A stretch of DNA of 32,336 nucleotides. Origin: an uncultured Sutterella sp. Lineage in GTDB: Bacteria > Pseudomonadota > Gammaproteobacteria > Burkholderiales > Burkholderiaceae_F. The stretch is from assembly GCA_905206345.1 (NCBI GenBank), contig CAJLGW010000008.1, positions 1 through 32,336 of the forward strand. Direction: 5' to 3'. Positions 1 through 8,684 of this stretch are shown piece by piece. Each line of letters opens with the position of its first letter. The first letter of the stretch is position 1. The translations under genes and the position numbers were made by a program. The notes under the pieces are model-generated. The model was given only the letters and a program-made list of their open reading frames with translations, searched no databases and was not told the DNA's origin.

Positions 1-74
1 AATGTGATAGTCTGAATTCAGCCTCAAAATTGCACTTCGTATCTTAATCCAGGTTCCTATTGTTTAATTTAAAA

Positions 75-96
75 CGTCCGTTGTTATCAACGGACG
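75..96. terminator. Perfect 9-bp hairpin, possible terminator
   Basis: CGTCCGTTG (75-83) and CAACGGACG (88-96) form a perfect stem with loop TTAT. The minus-strand reading is followed by only four T, so it would be a weak terminator for a gene entering from the right; on the plus strand there is no T run. The rest of 1-304 is AT-rich and I see no gene in it. A very short ORF (277-303, 8 codons) ends just before the autotransporter ATG at 305. Confidence 0.4.
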
Positions 97-304
97 GAAG
101 GAATTAAACCAAAATTAATCGATAGCCTGTAAGAGGGAATATCCCATGAATTTATGGTGAAATTTGGTGCACTTTTAAGGTGTCACTAACAGTATAGATG
201 TAAATGTCGATAAATCAAGCACTTTTTATCAAAAAAATTTCATCGTTTCTTAATGAGAATATGGAGAATCTGTACTATGAGAATATCTAATGAAGGATAT
301 TAAA

Positions 305-2573
305 ATGCAAAATAAAATCCCCAAGTCCCTAGTTTTGGCCTTTTGTATTAATGCGTGTTACGCCGGATCAATTTCATTTGATGGGATTGGGGAGACAGTA
401 TCAAGTTCAGGTTCAATTCCAGATCGGTATTGGTATAGGGATTGGTATGAGGTAGATGGTATTCGCTATCTTAGCCGACCCAATGACCATCAAAAAGCAT
501 GGCAGGAGATCAAAGTTCTCGAGGCGGGAAACGTTACCGAAGGTAATGGTAAAACGTCAACGTTACTGGCAAAAAAAATTATCCTTAGTGGCAAAGGTAA
601 TTCTATGTCACTCGTTTCTGCTGCAGGCGGCAACAGCATTATCAATATAGGTTTGACTGATGCTTATGTGAACGATCTTGAGATTCGCGGACGGGGTACT
701 CAAAGTGCAGAAGGGGTAATTGTTAGTGGTCATGGTGGTGCTTATGGTGGTTTTAAAAATGATCAGATCAATATCTTCGCTGATTATGCAAATTTGTCAT
801 TGACAGATCCGCAGGAGGGACTCGCTTACCCAACTGATGTGGTCCTTGCCAGTGGTTATACGTCTATTGATAGTGGAATTAATGTCCATGTCAACAAAAG
901 GTTGGAGATTAACGGACATATTGCTAATGGATTTTTAACGCACTTTGTTGATCGTAAAAATGTCTTTGCCTTCTCTAAGGGTTTCTATATTTCGATCAAT
1001 GAGGGCGATCAAAAACTAGCAGATGTCATCATAAACGGTGATATCTATTCTGGTAATCGTGAAGGCTACGATAGAAATCTTACGAATATCATTTTCAAAA
1101 CAGCGAACTCAATTTTCACTGGTAAGGTAGAGGACCATTATAACTATCAAGCGGGTTTTGCCACCGCCATAGAAAAAGCAGGAACACAAGGAACTCATTT
1201 GTATTTTGACAATTCAGCTCGTTGGAATATGACCTCTGATTCTCGAGTTACTGATTTGAAATTGAATAATGGAGCAACTGTCAATTTGGTCTATGGCCGT
1301 TCTTCTGAAGATGCTTACCGCACGTTGGAAATTATCAATCTCTATGGCAGGGGGGGGGTATCTTCAATTAGCGATTGATGCGTCGGTTAATAGAGATAAT
1401 AGTGACAAGGTTCTTGTTTATGGTGAATTTACTGGTGAACAATTTATCGCATTGAATAATATCGGTTCCTCAGCAGACGGTGCGCTAGGTACTGTTGTTG
1501 CAAGTGTCAACAAAGGCAATGGTATCTTCAAAGCTGTTGACGGTGAAGGCACATTATTCTATGAGCGCTACGAGCTTGATCAAAAAGAAACGGAAGACGA
1601 GTCGGGTTATTTCACGAAAGATTGGTATCTAAAGAAGGCAGAAAAGGTTGATCCGTTTGTCAAACCGACAACTAGTGTAGAAACGGTTCTTGCCACTACG
1701 GCGGTTAACTACCATCTGTGGCGGAATGAAAACGATAAATTAATGCAGCGCATGGGGGAGTTGCGTCATAATGGAGTGGAACTCAGCGGCCTTTGGGTGA
1801 GAGCAAAAGGGACAAAGCAAGGTCGCTCTGGCACATTTGGGTTTGAAAATAACTATGCGTCATACGAACTTGGCTATGATCGGATGGACGCTACCGCAGC
1901 TGATCAAACTCGCTATCGCGGTGTGTTTTTCAGTTATGCAGATGGCGATGTAGCCTATTCTGGCGGGGATGGCGAAAATGACAACGTAGCGCTAGGGGTT
2001 TATCAAACTCATCTCTGGTCAGATGGTCGCTATTTAGACTCTGTTTTGCGTATCAGTCATTTAACGAATGACTTTTCGATTTACGACTCACACATCAATC
2101 ACATCAAGGGGGCCTCTCACAACACCGGTGTCGCGTTAAGCGTTGAGGCGGGTTGGACCAATATGCTGCCCTATGGATGGTATGTTGAACCCCAAGGACA
2201 ATTTAGTCTAGGGTATTTAGACGGAGCAAAATATCGTACCAATAATGAAATAACGGTTGAACAAGGGCGCATTATCAGTGCAATCAGTCGGGTTGGTTTT
2301 AATGTTGGACGCGCGTGGAATGAGAAAAATCGGTTTTACGCAAAGGCTAATGTTTTGCACGAATTTGGAGCTGATTACGATGTTGATATGAAGCATTCTC
2401 AAAACCATTTGAGTATTCACAGCGATTTTAAGGATACTTGGTTTGAGTATGGAATTGGCTCGTCTTTAACTTTCAATGAAAATACTCATGTTTCCTTTGA
2501 TGTCGAACGTAGTACGGGAGGAAACTTTTCAAAGCATTGGGGGTGGAATGTAGAATTCCGTTATTGCTACTAG
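305..2573 (+). pseudogene. Autotransporter, frameshifted at a 9-G tract (probably phase-OFF)
   Basis: This is a type V secretion autotransporter in two frames. The first frame, from ATG 305, has a short signal peptide ending in a CYA-G type site and then a beta-helix-like passenger; it stops at 1378. The second frame continues to 2573. It carries the rest of the passenger and a C-terminal beta-barrel of about 260 residues that ends in the aromatic FRYCY, typical of BAM substrates. The frames meet exactly at a run of nine G (1350-1358). With eight G the junction reads YGRGGYLQLAID, a normal passenger-end motif, and gives one protein of about 755 residues. ATG 305 is preferred over 290 because AAGGA at 293-297 lies seven bases upstream. 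It is followed directly by an IS605 scar, 8 bases after the stop. A homopolymer sequencing error is the main alternative to a real OFF phase. Confidence 0.88.
1350..1358 (+). repeat. Nine-G homopolymer, slippage site
   Basis: Run of nine G inside the autotransporter coding sequence, at about codon 349 from ATG 305. Eight G joins the two halves in frame; nine G leads to a stop at 1376-1378. Such tracts are classic slipped-strand mispairing sites in surface-protein genes of Gram-negative bacteria. Confidence 0.9.
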
Positions 2574-2581
2574 ACAGCTTA

Positions 2582-2655
2582 GTGAATTACCCTCGGATCA
2601 ATTCGAGGGCTTCATGGGACCTGACTGAATCGGTATGATTCAACCCTTTCGCGCA
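2582..2655 (-). mobile_element. IS200/IS605-type right-end scar, copy 1
   Basis: Seventy-four bases that match 4137-4210 with a single substitution. Read on the minus strand it encodes the end of a TnpB-like protein (KGLNHTDSVRSHEALELIRG, then stop) and closes with an imperfect hairpin CCCTCGGA/TTCGAGGG with loop TCAA, as at the right end of IS605-group elements where the omega RNA scaffold ends. The sequence just beyond, where an omega RNA guide would lie, is the 3' end of the autotransporter gene. No TnpB body remains here. Confidence 0.65.
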
Positions 2656-2662
2656 GGCGACG

Positions 2663-3052
2663 ATGTACCGTCAACTGTGGCAAATCGAAGATTGCTTCCG
2701 TATGAGTAAGACATGGTTGGAAACGCGTCCTTGTTTTGTGTGGAACGATGAACACATCCAAGGGCACTTTGTCAGTTGTTATTTGGCACTGACAATAGAG
2801 CGATTGATGAAATGGGTTGGAAAAACAGCGGGGTTAGAGTTGAGTTCTGAGCAGATGCTTTATGCGTTGCGTACAGCAAGCGTGCTACCAACAAGTAACG
2901 CCGCTCGTAGTGTGGTGGTTTATCAAAAAGTCGATGCCAATGAAAACTTTGATGACATTTGTGAAGTGTTTGGTTTGAAAAAACTTCACCGCTACGAATC
3001 TCGTGGAGGTTTGTTGAAAGCCTTGAAGCTGAAATCTATCCAAACACAGTAG
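2663..3052 (+). pseudogene. IS1634-type (IS4-like) transposase, C-terminal fragment
   Basis: The 129 codons match the C-terminal end of IS1634/IS4-group DDE transposases. The opening LWQIEDCFRMSKTWLETRP is the region holding the third catalytic acidic residue (the E of IEDCFRMSK), followed by the usual HIQGHFVSCYLAL helix. The N-terminal DDE positions are absent, and the reading frame starts at an IS605 scar, so this is the 3' remnant of an element cut by insertion or deletion. Its own 3' end is still attached (3057-3163). It is not the same as the complete transposase at 30302-32032, whose C-terminus differs in sequence. Confidence 0.8.
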
Positions 3053-3056
3053 AGTT

Positions 3057-3163
3057 GCACATATACAGAACCACTTCTATTTCAGAAAACTGAAAAGGCT
3101 TGGAAGGCCTGGAAATAAAGCTTTGGCAGGAAATTTCTTGCCTTTAAACTATCAAACTCGGGC
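3057..3163 (+). mobile_element. Right end of the IS1634-type element
   Basis: This stretch follows the transposase fragment and is an inverted copy, roughly 80 percent identical by eye, of 32232-32336. Shared blocks include CACATATACAGAACC, CTATTTCAGAAAAC and TTTAAACTATCAAACTCGGG. Because two independent loci share it and both stop at CTCGGG, I take this as the terminal non-coding end of one IS family, with the outer edge near 3163. Confidence 0.7.
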
Positions 3164-3189
3164 GGATAGTGTTTTGAAAGAATGAGTTC

Positions 3190-3268
3190 GTAAAAGTTAC
3201 CCACCTCTGGGCTTGCTACGGCCCATTATTGAGGATGAGCGCTGCGCCCATCCGTGGATAACTTTTAC
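3190..3268. repeat. 79-bp inverted-repeat element (MITE-like or IS termini)
   Basis: Arms GTAAAAGTTACCCAC (3190-3204) and GTGGATAACTTTTAC (3254-3268) are inverted repeats with one mismatch. The interior is GC-rich and can fold further (GGGC...GCCC, GATGAGCGCTGCGCCCATC). It has no reading frame of note. The arms resemble the terminal repeats of IS elements, so it may be a deleted or miniature element; a structured RNA is the alternative. The remaining bases up to 3350 show nothing I can name. Confidence 0.5.
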
Positions 3269-3350
3269 TCAAAAAAATGACTAACCCGTTTGAATAGTAG
3301 AATTTAACCCTTGACAAGCGGGAGTGATCCATAGATATTCAGAGGTAAGT

Positions 3351-4109
3351 TCACAATGGTATCTTTTGAAATTCTTTAACGAATCGCTGCATCCATTCAG
3401 TCATCCTGTCCATCATTTCTTGCCCCCATTGCATTGTGGCGTTTTGGCTTTCCAATCCACCAAAACCACCAGTTGAGGCAGTGTCTTTTATTTCACGAAT
3501 AATTTGTACACTAACTCCTTCAAACGAGACAGTATTCAGATGAGTAGGAAATAAATTATTAGTTAATCTAGGAACGATATTTTCAGCAAAATACTTTTCT
3601 TTGATCAGTTCTGGGCGAAATGCCATGATAGCGGAAACTTCTTGAGCGTCACCGTGCCCTGTTACCCACTGTTGATTAATTTGAGGTGCAATGCTCCACC
3701 AGTTAATGACAGAAAGAATTCCGCCTTGACGGTTTAGTTTTAACCCTGGAGCAATGAATGCTGGTGAATTACCGCCGTGTCCATTGATGATAATAAACCG
3801 TTTAACCCCTTGTTTAAACCATTGAGTGAGCATGCTATCAACGATTTTAGTCATGGTTTCTAGCCCAATATCAATGGATCCTGCAAATTCAGTATGTTGA
3901 GGGGCTACGCCGTAGCAAAGGGGTGGGGCGACTACAACGTTGTCCATTGATTCTAGACGACGAGCAAATTCTTGAGGGATCATCCAATCAGTTCCAAGGG
4001 GGCCAACACAACCATGTTGTTCGGTGGAGCCAATTGGGATAATGATGACTGTTTCCTCATTTTTGAATGTTTCGTTAGCCTCTTGCCAACACATATCGCC
4101 TAAATTCAT
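3351..4109 (-). CDS. Creatininase-family metal-dependent amidohydrolase
   Basis: A 252-residue cytosolic enzyme of the creatininase fold (creatinine amidohydrolase, FAPy deformylase and MftE-like peptidase relatives). The metal-site motifs are all present: GSTEQHG (E30, H32), GTD (D41), NGHGGN (H111) and GHGDAQEVS (E157). The length fits the family. The start is supported by AGGAG six bases upstream of the ATG. Substrate cannot be told from sequence; members hydrolyse creatinine, formamidopyrimidines or C-terminal amides. The gene stands alone between IS scars. Only about 27 bases separate its start from an IS605-type right end, so its natural promoter has probably been lost or replaced. Confidence 0.85.
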   Translation of the reverse strand: MNLGDMCWQEANETFKNEETVIIIPIGSTEQHGCVGPLGTDWMIPQEFARRLESMDNVVVAPPLCYGVAPQHTEFAGSIDIGLETMTKIVDSMLTQWFKQGVKRFIIINGHGGNSPAFIAPGLKLNRQGGILSVINWWSIAPQINQQWVTGHGDAQEVSAIMAFRPELIKEKYFAENIVPRLTNNLFPTHLNTVSFEGVSVQIIREIKDTASTGGFGGLESQNATMQWGQEMMDRMTEWMQRFVKEFQKIPL

Positions 4110-4136
4110 CGTACTCTCCTAATGAGTGTCATAATT

Positions 4137-4210
4137 GTGAATTACCCTCGAATCAATTCGAGGGCTTCATGGGACCTGACTGAATCGGTATGATTCAACC
4201 CTTTCGCGCA
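4137..4210 (-). mobile_element. IS200/IS605-type right end, copy 2, with terminal hairpin
   Basis: Copy of 2582-2655 with one base changed. The hairpin CCCTCGAA/TTCGAGGG (4145-4164, loop TCAA) is perfect here, and the TnpB stop codon (4142-4144) abuts it. By analogy with TnpB systems this is the end of the omega RNA scaffold; the sequence immediately beyond it, running into the ribosome binding site of the creatininase gene, would be the guide. Confidence 0.65.
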
Positions 4211-4789
4211 AGCACTGTCGCTGAACAGTGTCGCCTGCGAGGAACTCTTTACCCATTCTAGACCATTCCGGCCCGCACAGCTTTTATTCTCTTCGACAAG
4301 GAACGGCCATTTGGCCATCACGGTTCCCACTTCACCCACAAATCGACGATGAAGAATCGCCTTGATGCGTCCGATTTTGGGAAGTTCAATGGTTCCCTTT
4401 GTTGAGGTTAGTGACTCGGAATCGAAGTAAACTCAAACGTTTTGTGGACATTGAAAAGATTGACGCCCTGAACGTTTGCTTTTAAATCTTGGGAAACCCG
4501 CTCCCTTGGTGAAAAAATTATCTAACCCTTTGCCGGCATTTAAAACAGACGATTGAAGCGATTGAGAGTTCACATCTTTAAGGAATGAATACTCTTCAGA
4601 CTTCTTGAGTTTAGGAAGTGAAACGATGAAGGTGTAAGGTTTAATCTCCTTGCCTGTTTCTTTGTACGCGTTTTGATTTGCTTCAAGATAGAGATTAAAA
4701 ACCAAACGAGCGCAGCCAAAATGTTGAGCAAGTTTGTTTTGCTCAACAGCGTTAGGATAGAGGCGATATAGATAGGCTTTTAAGGTCAT
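4142..4789 (-). pseudogene. tnpB: TnpB (IS605 OrfB) with internal deletion and frameshift
   Basis: The 118-codon N-terminal piece (4433-4789) has the TnpB opening: MTLKAYLYRLYPN, HFGCARLVFNLYLE, and FPRFKSKRSGRQSFQCPQN. A second frame downstream resumes TnpB homology (TIELPKIGRIKAILHRRFVGEVGTV) and then jumps to the extreme C-terminus (HTDSVRSHEALELIRG). The RuvC catalytic core and the zinc finger are missing, so no RNA-guided nuclease activity is expected. Only the wedge-type N-terminus and the tail linked to the omega RNA survive. It lies on the same strand as, and just upstream of, the creatininase gene. Confidence 0.8.
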
Positions 4790-4867
4790 AGATTGATTCC
4801 ATCAAATCGCAATATTCAAATTCAATACTCCTGAATGAAAATTTTCTAAAACGCAATATCTAACAAA

Positions 4868-4882
4868 TCCTTCGGATTCGCG
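4868..4882. repeat. Small hairpin in the IS605 left-end region
   Basis: AATCC-TTC-GGATT lies within 4790-4955, upstream of the tnpB remnant, where an IS605 left-end hairpin is expected. The rest of this interval is AT-rich and also precedes the peptidase gene at 4956. I cannot place the exact left boundary of the element. Confidence 0.3.
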
Positions 4883-4955
4883 CCTTATATCCATAGATTG
4901 GACAGCAGTGGCTGATATCATGTTCTATATTGACAACAATTTTTCTTAACCCCAC

Positions 4956-5657
4956 ATGCGAAAAATTTCTTTTCCTCTGAAGTTGCTATTAGCCCTTATC
5001 CCCGTCACCGTTATGGGCACAGACGTGGCTCCCGGCAATGTCGTAAGCACATCTTCAATCACTCAAGAAATAGCGACGTCCTATTTTGTCGCCTCCCCTA
5101 TTTCCAACGATATTTTTTCACGCATCAATAACAAATCTTGGAAAGAAATTTGTCATCATGACCGCAAAGATTTCCGTTATCTGACGGCACTGCATTACGA
5201 TGGAAAAGGTCAGATTCGATTAGGCGAGCTCATTGTTCACCAATCCGTTGCCAAGGAAGTCTTAGATATCTTGAAAGAACTCTATATCGCCAAGTATCCA
5301 ATTGAGAAAATGGTATTGATTGACACCTATGGCGCCGATGATGAGTTAAGCATGACCGCGAATAACTCATCGGCCTTTAACTGCCGTGTTGTAAAGGGAA
5401 GCCGAAAGCTCTCTGCTCATGCCAAAGGCATGGCCGTTGATATTAATCCGCTCTATAACCCCTACGTGAAAGTCAAAAACGGACAAACAATCGTTCAACC
5501 CGAAGCGGGCCGTCCTTGGATAGTGCGCGATGCAACCGTACCCTACAAAATTGATGAGAACGACCTCGCCTATAAGCTATTTAAAAAGCACGGCTGGGAA
5601 TGGGGTGGCGATTGGAAGTCACTCAAGGACTACCAACACTTTGAAAAAGCACAGTAA
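4956..5657 (+). CDS. M15-type D,D-peptidase-like secreted protein
   Basis: A 233-residue protein with an N-terminal hydrophobic segment (residues 4-20), probably a signal peptide into the periplasm. The C-terminal half carries the M15/VanY-like zinc site: SAHAKGMAVDINP (H155, D162) and a closing WEWGGDWKSLKDYQHFE (H228). Family members cut D-Ala-D-Ala or L-Ala-D-Glu bonds in peptidoglycan, so a role in cell-wall trimming or recycling is likely. There is no clear Shine-Dalgarno before ATG 4956, so the start is only probable. It is convergent with the thioesterase gene, with 55 bases between the stops. Confidence 0.8.
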   Translation: MRKISFPLKLLLALIPVTVMGTDVAPGNVVSTSSITQEIATSYFVASPISNDIFSRINNKSWKEICHHDRKDFRYLTALHYDGKGQIRLGELIVHQSVAKEVLDILKELYIAKYPIEKMVLIDTYGADDELSMTANNSSAFNCRVVKGSRKLSAHAKGMAVDINPLYNPYVKVKNGQTIVQPEAGRPWIVRDATVPYKIDENDLAYKLFKKHGWEWGGDWKSLKDYQHFEKAQ

Positions 5658-5712
5658 TTACACAAATCAAACCTGCTTTAAAATTTCTTGAAAAACGGGT
5701 TTGTTTGCAAGT

Positions 5713-6174
5713 TTAAGGACGATACCGAATCGGTCGTTGAATCCCCAATTCTTTGAGCTTCTCACTCTCGGGATCGATAATCCTAAAACAACTCTTAATT
5801 TCTTCGGGCACTTCAATCGGCATACCGGTTTTAAAGTCAATAAATACCCACGTTGTCGCACCAATGCAAACCAAAGTGTCCCCTCGCTTAATCGCATAGC
5901 GACGCAGTGAGCGAGAAGCATGCCAACTATCGACCCAACTGTAGATTGTTAACTCATCACCTTCATAAGTGGGACGCAGATATTCAATCCAATGCTGCTT
6001 AGCCACCCAAACTTGCTGGCGCTTAAGAAGTGTTCGAGCGTCCCATCCAAGTTCTGCGGCATGGGCGCTTGCCGCGTCTTCCATCCATCGCAAATACTCG
6101 CGATTATTCACATGGCGAAAGACATCAATGGATTCTTTTCCGACGACAAAATGGTGTTCGTAAATTTCAGACAT
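5713..6174 (-). CDS. Hotdog-fold acyl-CoA thioesterase (YbgC/4HBT-like)
   Basis: 153 residues from the chosen ATG at 6174. The motif VFRHVNNREYLRWMED is the 4HBT active-site helix region, with R in place of the usual G before HVNN. Beta-strands with WIEYLRPTYEGDELTIYSWV complete the single hotdog domain. Family members hydrolyse acyl-CoA thioesters in the cytosol; the substrate cannot be predicted. The frame is open further upstream (to 6267), but the added residues have no family match; an in-frame ATG at 6195 is the other option. About 110 bases separate it from the permease gene upstream, so it may be the last gene of the heme operon or independently expressed. Confidence 0.78.
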   Translation of the reverse strand: MSEIYEHHFVVGKESIDVFRHVNNREYLRWMEDAASAHAAELGWDARTLLKRQQVWVAKQHWIEYLRPTYEGDELTIYSWVDSWHASRSLRRYAIKRGDTLVCIGATTWVFIDFKTGMPIEVPEEIKSCFRIIDPESEKLKELGIQRPIRYRP

Positions 6175-6285
6175 TTCCAACTTAAAAATAAACATTAATG
6201 CGAATGAAAAAGCATAAACCTTTTTCGTTCCATTATCACGCCCATTCACGTCTTGCAACAACTGCACATTTGTACATTTATCACT

Positions 6286-7068
6286 TTACTGACAAATTTT
6301 GAACCCAACTTTCAATAAAGCAACCGCACCAGCAAAACACAAAATCAAGGCAACACTTCCCCACAAAGCTGACTCCCAAGGACTCGTTTCGAATCCTCCC
6401 AAAAAGCCGCCTCGGAACCCGTCAATCAGATAAAACATGGGATTGAAAAACGTGAGTTGCTGCCACGTCTCCGGTAACGCTTTCGTAGAATAGAAAACGC
6501 CGGATAAAAACGTCAAAGGCATGATGATGAAATTTTGAATCACACCCATCTGTTCATAACGATCGGCCCATATCGCGGTGATTAATCCGAGAGTTGCCAT
6601 CATCATGGCGCCTTGCAGAGCAAAGACAGCTATCCACACAAAGCTATCAATCATGGGACTCACCCAAAACATTGTCCCGATCCAAACGAACAAACCCACA
6701 AAAAGTCCCCTTAACGTCGCCGATAAAACATAAGCCAATGCTATCTGCGCACTCGACAAGGGTGGCATCAAAATAAAACTCAACGTCCCAGAAATCTTTG
6801 ACTGAATAAAAGACGAAGAGGTATTAGCAAACGCGTTTTGCAACACCGCCATCATCACGAGCCCCGGAACCAAGAAGTCGAGGTAGGAATAGGCGTCACT
6901 TACAACCATTCTTTCTTCAAGTACGGCACCAAACACAATCAAATACAGTAAAGAAGACAAAACAGGGGCCGCTACCGTGTGAAAGGCCACCTTTTTAAAG
7001 CGAATAATTTCTTTTTTTAAAAGCGTTAAAAAGGCAATGTGTGAATGAAAAATCTGTGCGCGAACCAT
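6286..7068 (-). CDS. ABC-2 type transporter permease (YadH/NodJ-like)
   Basis: 260 residues with about six membrane segments and the ABC-2 arrangement: a cytosolic N-terminus (FLTLLKKEIIRFKKVAFHTV), a first large segment with VAAPVLSSLLYLIVFG, and the late loop FLSGVFYSTKALPETWQQLTFFNPMFYLIDGFR cut here as FLSGVFYS and NPMFYLIDGFR, which is diagnostic of this permease class. It starts three bases after the ATPase gene and surely pairs with it. Family members export lipids, polysaccharides or drugs. Its position at the end of a TonB/heme operon suggests a role in heme or tetrapyrrole-product export, but that is inference. Confidence 0.85.
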   Translation of the reverse strand: MVRAQIFHSHIAFLTLLKKEIIRFKKVAFHTVAAPVLSSLLYLIVFGAVLEERMVVSDAYSYLDFLVPGLVMMAVLQNAFANTSSSFIQSKISGTLSFILMPPLSSAQIALAYVLSATLRGLFVGLFVWIGTMFWVSPMIDSFVWIAVFALQGAMMMATLGLITAIWADRYEQMGVIQNFIIMPLTFLSGVFYSTKALPETWQQLTFFNPMFYLIDGFRGGFLGGFETSPWESALWGSVALILCFAGAVALLKVGFKICQ

Positions 7069-7071
7069 CCG

Positions 7072-7974
7072 CTACTCCGATAATAATTTCACAAAAACAT
7101 CTTCCAGACTCGCTTGAGAGAGCGTGAGATTTTCTGGCGTTACATTCGCCTTCAAAAGTGTCTGAAGAATACCGTCAAGGTCTTTTGTGTCTGCAAAAGA
7201 GAGAACATAATTGTGGTTTTGTTGTCGTAACACTTTCGATGCGAGTTCTTGCGGAAGCCCGGCATTTGTAAGACGAAATTGCACGGTGCTTTTCTGGAAG
7301 TTCTCTAATAGTCGATCGGTTTTATCTTGAGCAACGATTTCCCCATGATTCAAAATCGCGACGTTGGAACACAAATTTTGGGCTTCTTCCAAGTAGTGTG
7401 TCGTCAAGATAACGGTGTGCCCCATTTGATGTAAACGACCGATAAATGTCCAAAGTTGATGACGAAGCTCAACATCTACGCCTGCGGTGGGCTCGTCAAG
7501 CACGATGACAGGTGGCTTATGCACTAACGCCTGAGCCACCAAAACGCGTCGCTTCATACCACCGGATAACAAGCGTGTCGGGGTTTGTGCCTTGTCTTGA
7601 AGGCCCAACTCGTGCAAGAGTTCATCAATCCAAGCGTCATTTTTGGCTAAGCCGTAATAGCCACTTTGAAATTGCAATGTTTCCCGCACCGATAAAAACG
7701 GATCGTAGATAATTTCTTGCGCAACCACGCCTAAATTCATGGACGCAGTGACTCGATCGGAAACAATATCTTTGCCCAAAATTTGGACGCTTCCCTTCGT
7801 GGGTAAGACCAGTCCCGCCAGCGTATTAATGAGTGTGGATTTCCCTGCACCGTTAGGTCCTAAAAGCGCGAAAAAATCCCCTTCTTCAACTTGTAAAGAA
7901 ATTCCTTTAAGGGCCTGAAATCCGTTTTTATAGGTCTTTTGTAAATGGTCTATTTCAATAGCGTAACGTCGCAT
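7072..7974 (-). CDS. ABC transporter ATP-binding protein (YadG/DrrA-like)
   Basis: 300 residues. Walker A GPNGAGKST at 39-47, signature LSGGM at 136-140, Walker B VIVLDEP at 156-162, and the switch histidine in LTTHYLEEAQ. A C-terminal extension of about 70 residues is typical of DrrA/NodI-type exporters. It begins two bases after the tonB stop, so it is translationally tied to the heme/TonB operon, and it partners the permease that follows. Substrate unknown. Confidence 0.88.
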   Translation of the reverse strand: MRRYAIEIDHLQKTYKNGFQALKGISLQVEEGDFFALLGPNGAGKSTLINTLAGLVLPTKGSVQILGKDIVSDRVTASMNLGVVAQEIIYDPFLSVRETLQFQSGYYGLAKNDAWIDELLHELGLQDKAQTPTRLLSGGMKRRVLVAQALVHKPPVIVLDEPTAGVDVELRHQLWTFIGRLHQMGHTVILTTHYLEEAQNLCSNVAILNHGEIVAQDKTDRLLENFQKSTVQFRLTNAGLPQELASKVLRQQNHNYVLSFADTKDLDGILQTLLKANVTPENLTLSQASLEDVFVKLLSE

Positions 7975-7976
7975 TT

Positions 7977-8684
7977 TTAATCAATCTCATAACGAACCGG
8001 AATCACCAAAGCCACCGCCTCTTTTGCGCTTGTCTGTAAGTTCTTTAGCGCGTGAGCGGCATCCATGGTTGCGCGTCTAAAGAGTGCATTTCCGCCCTCT
8101 TCGAGCAAAAAACTGACGACTCGACCATCACCGTCCACCGTTACTTTCAAATGCGTGACACCTTCTAAACCGATGTCACGAGCGCGCTTGGGATAGCGCT
8201 TGTGACGTTCAATCACATCAACGATTTCTTTGAGGGCGACAGCGGTCGGATTTTCACTTCCTGATGATCCTTGCGTCGACATGGCTTTTTGTGCGCTACC
8301 CACACTCTTTCGCACCGCCTTGGGCTTGAGTTCCGAAGGTTTCACAGGCTTTACTTTCTTAACCACGGGCTTTTCAACCGGTGGTTTTATTTCTTTTTTA
8401 ACAACAGGCTCTTCCTCTTTGAGCCTCACTTGCCAAACGCTATCGGGCACCGTCATCAAAACCCAATCGCGCTCAACTTGCAAGGGATTGGCACTTAAAT
8501 CCACTTTGACAGGCAAGGCCGTTTTTAACGCAGCGTGTTGAGCGATCTTGAGTGGTTCAGAGAGCACCAGCAAAGATGAAAAACAAAGACCCAAAGTCAA
8601 CATCATTACAGAAAGCTTTGCCACCAACGACGCTTCTTTTGCCTCTGAAATTCGACTTTGTGATGGTTTCGTCAACAATCTCAT
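7977..8684 (-). CDS. tonB: TonB-family energy transducer
   Basis: 235 residues. One N-terminal membrane segment (about residues 23-42), a periplasmic spacer rich in Pro, Lys and Glu (VKKEIKPPVEKPVVKKVKP and following), and a C-terminal TonB domain (YPKRARDIGLEGVTHLKV to VIPVRYEI). It links the ExbBD proton channel to TonB-dependent receptors, here most likely the heme receptor of the same operon. Its start overlaps the exbD stop (ATGA), which fixes it. The gene order exbB-exbD-tonB gives a dedicated energising module. Confidence 0.9.
   Translation of the reverse strand: MRLLTKPSQSRISEAKEASLVAKLSVMMLTLGLCFSSLLVLSEPLKIAQHAALKTALPVKVDLSANPLQVERDWVLMTVPDSVWQVRLKEEEPVVKKEIKPPVEKPVVKKVKPVKPSELKPKAVRKSVGSAQKAMSTQGSSGSENPTAVALKEIVDVIERHKRYPKRARDIGLEGVTHLKVTVDGDGRVVSFLLEEGGNALFRRATMDAAHALKNLQTSAKEAVALVIPVRYEID

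Noticed and set aside
5658..5712. A bidirectional terminator between the peptidase and thioesterase genes
   Set aside because: Only a five- to six-base stem (AAACC/GGTTT) with a very large loop can be drawn, too weak to call.
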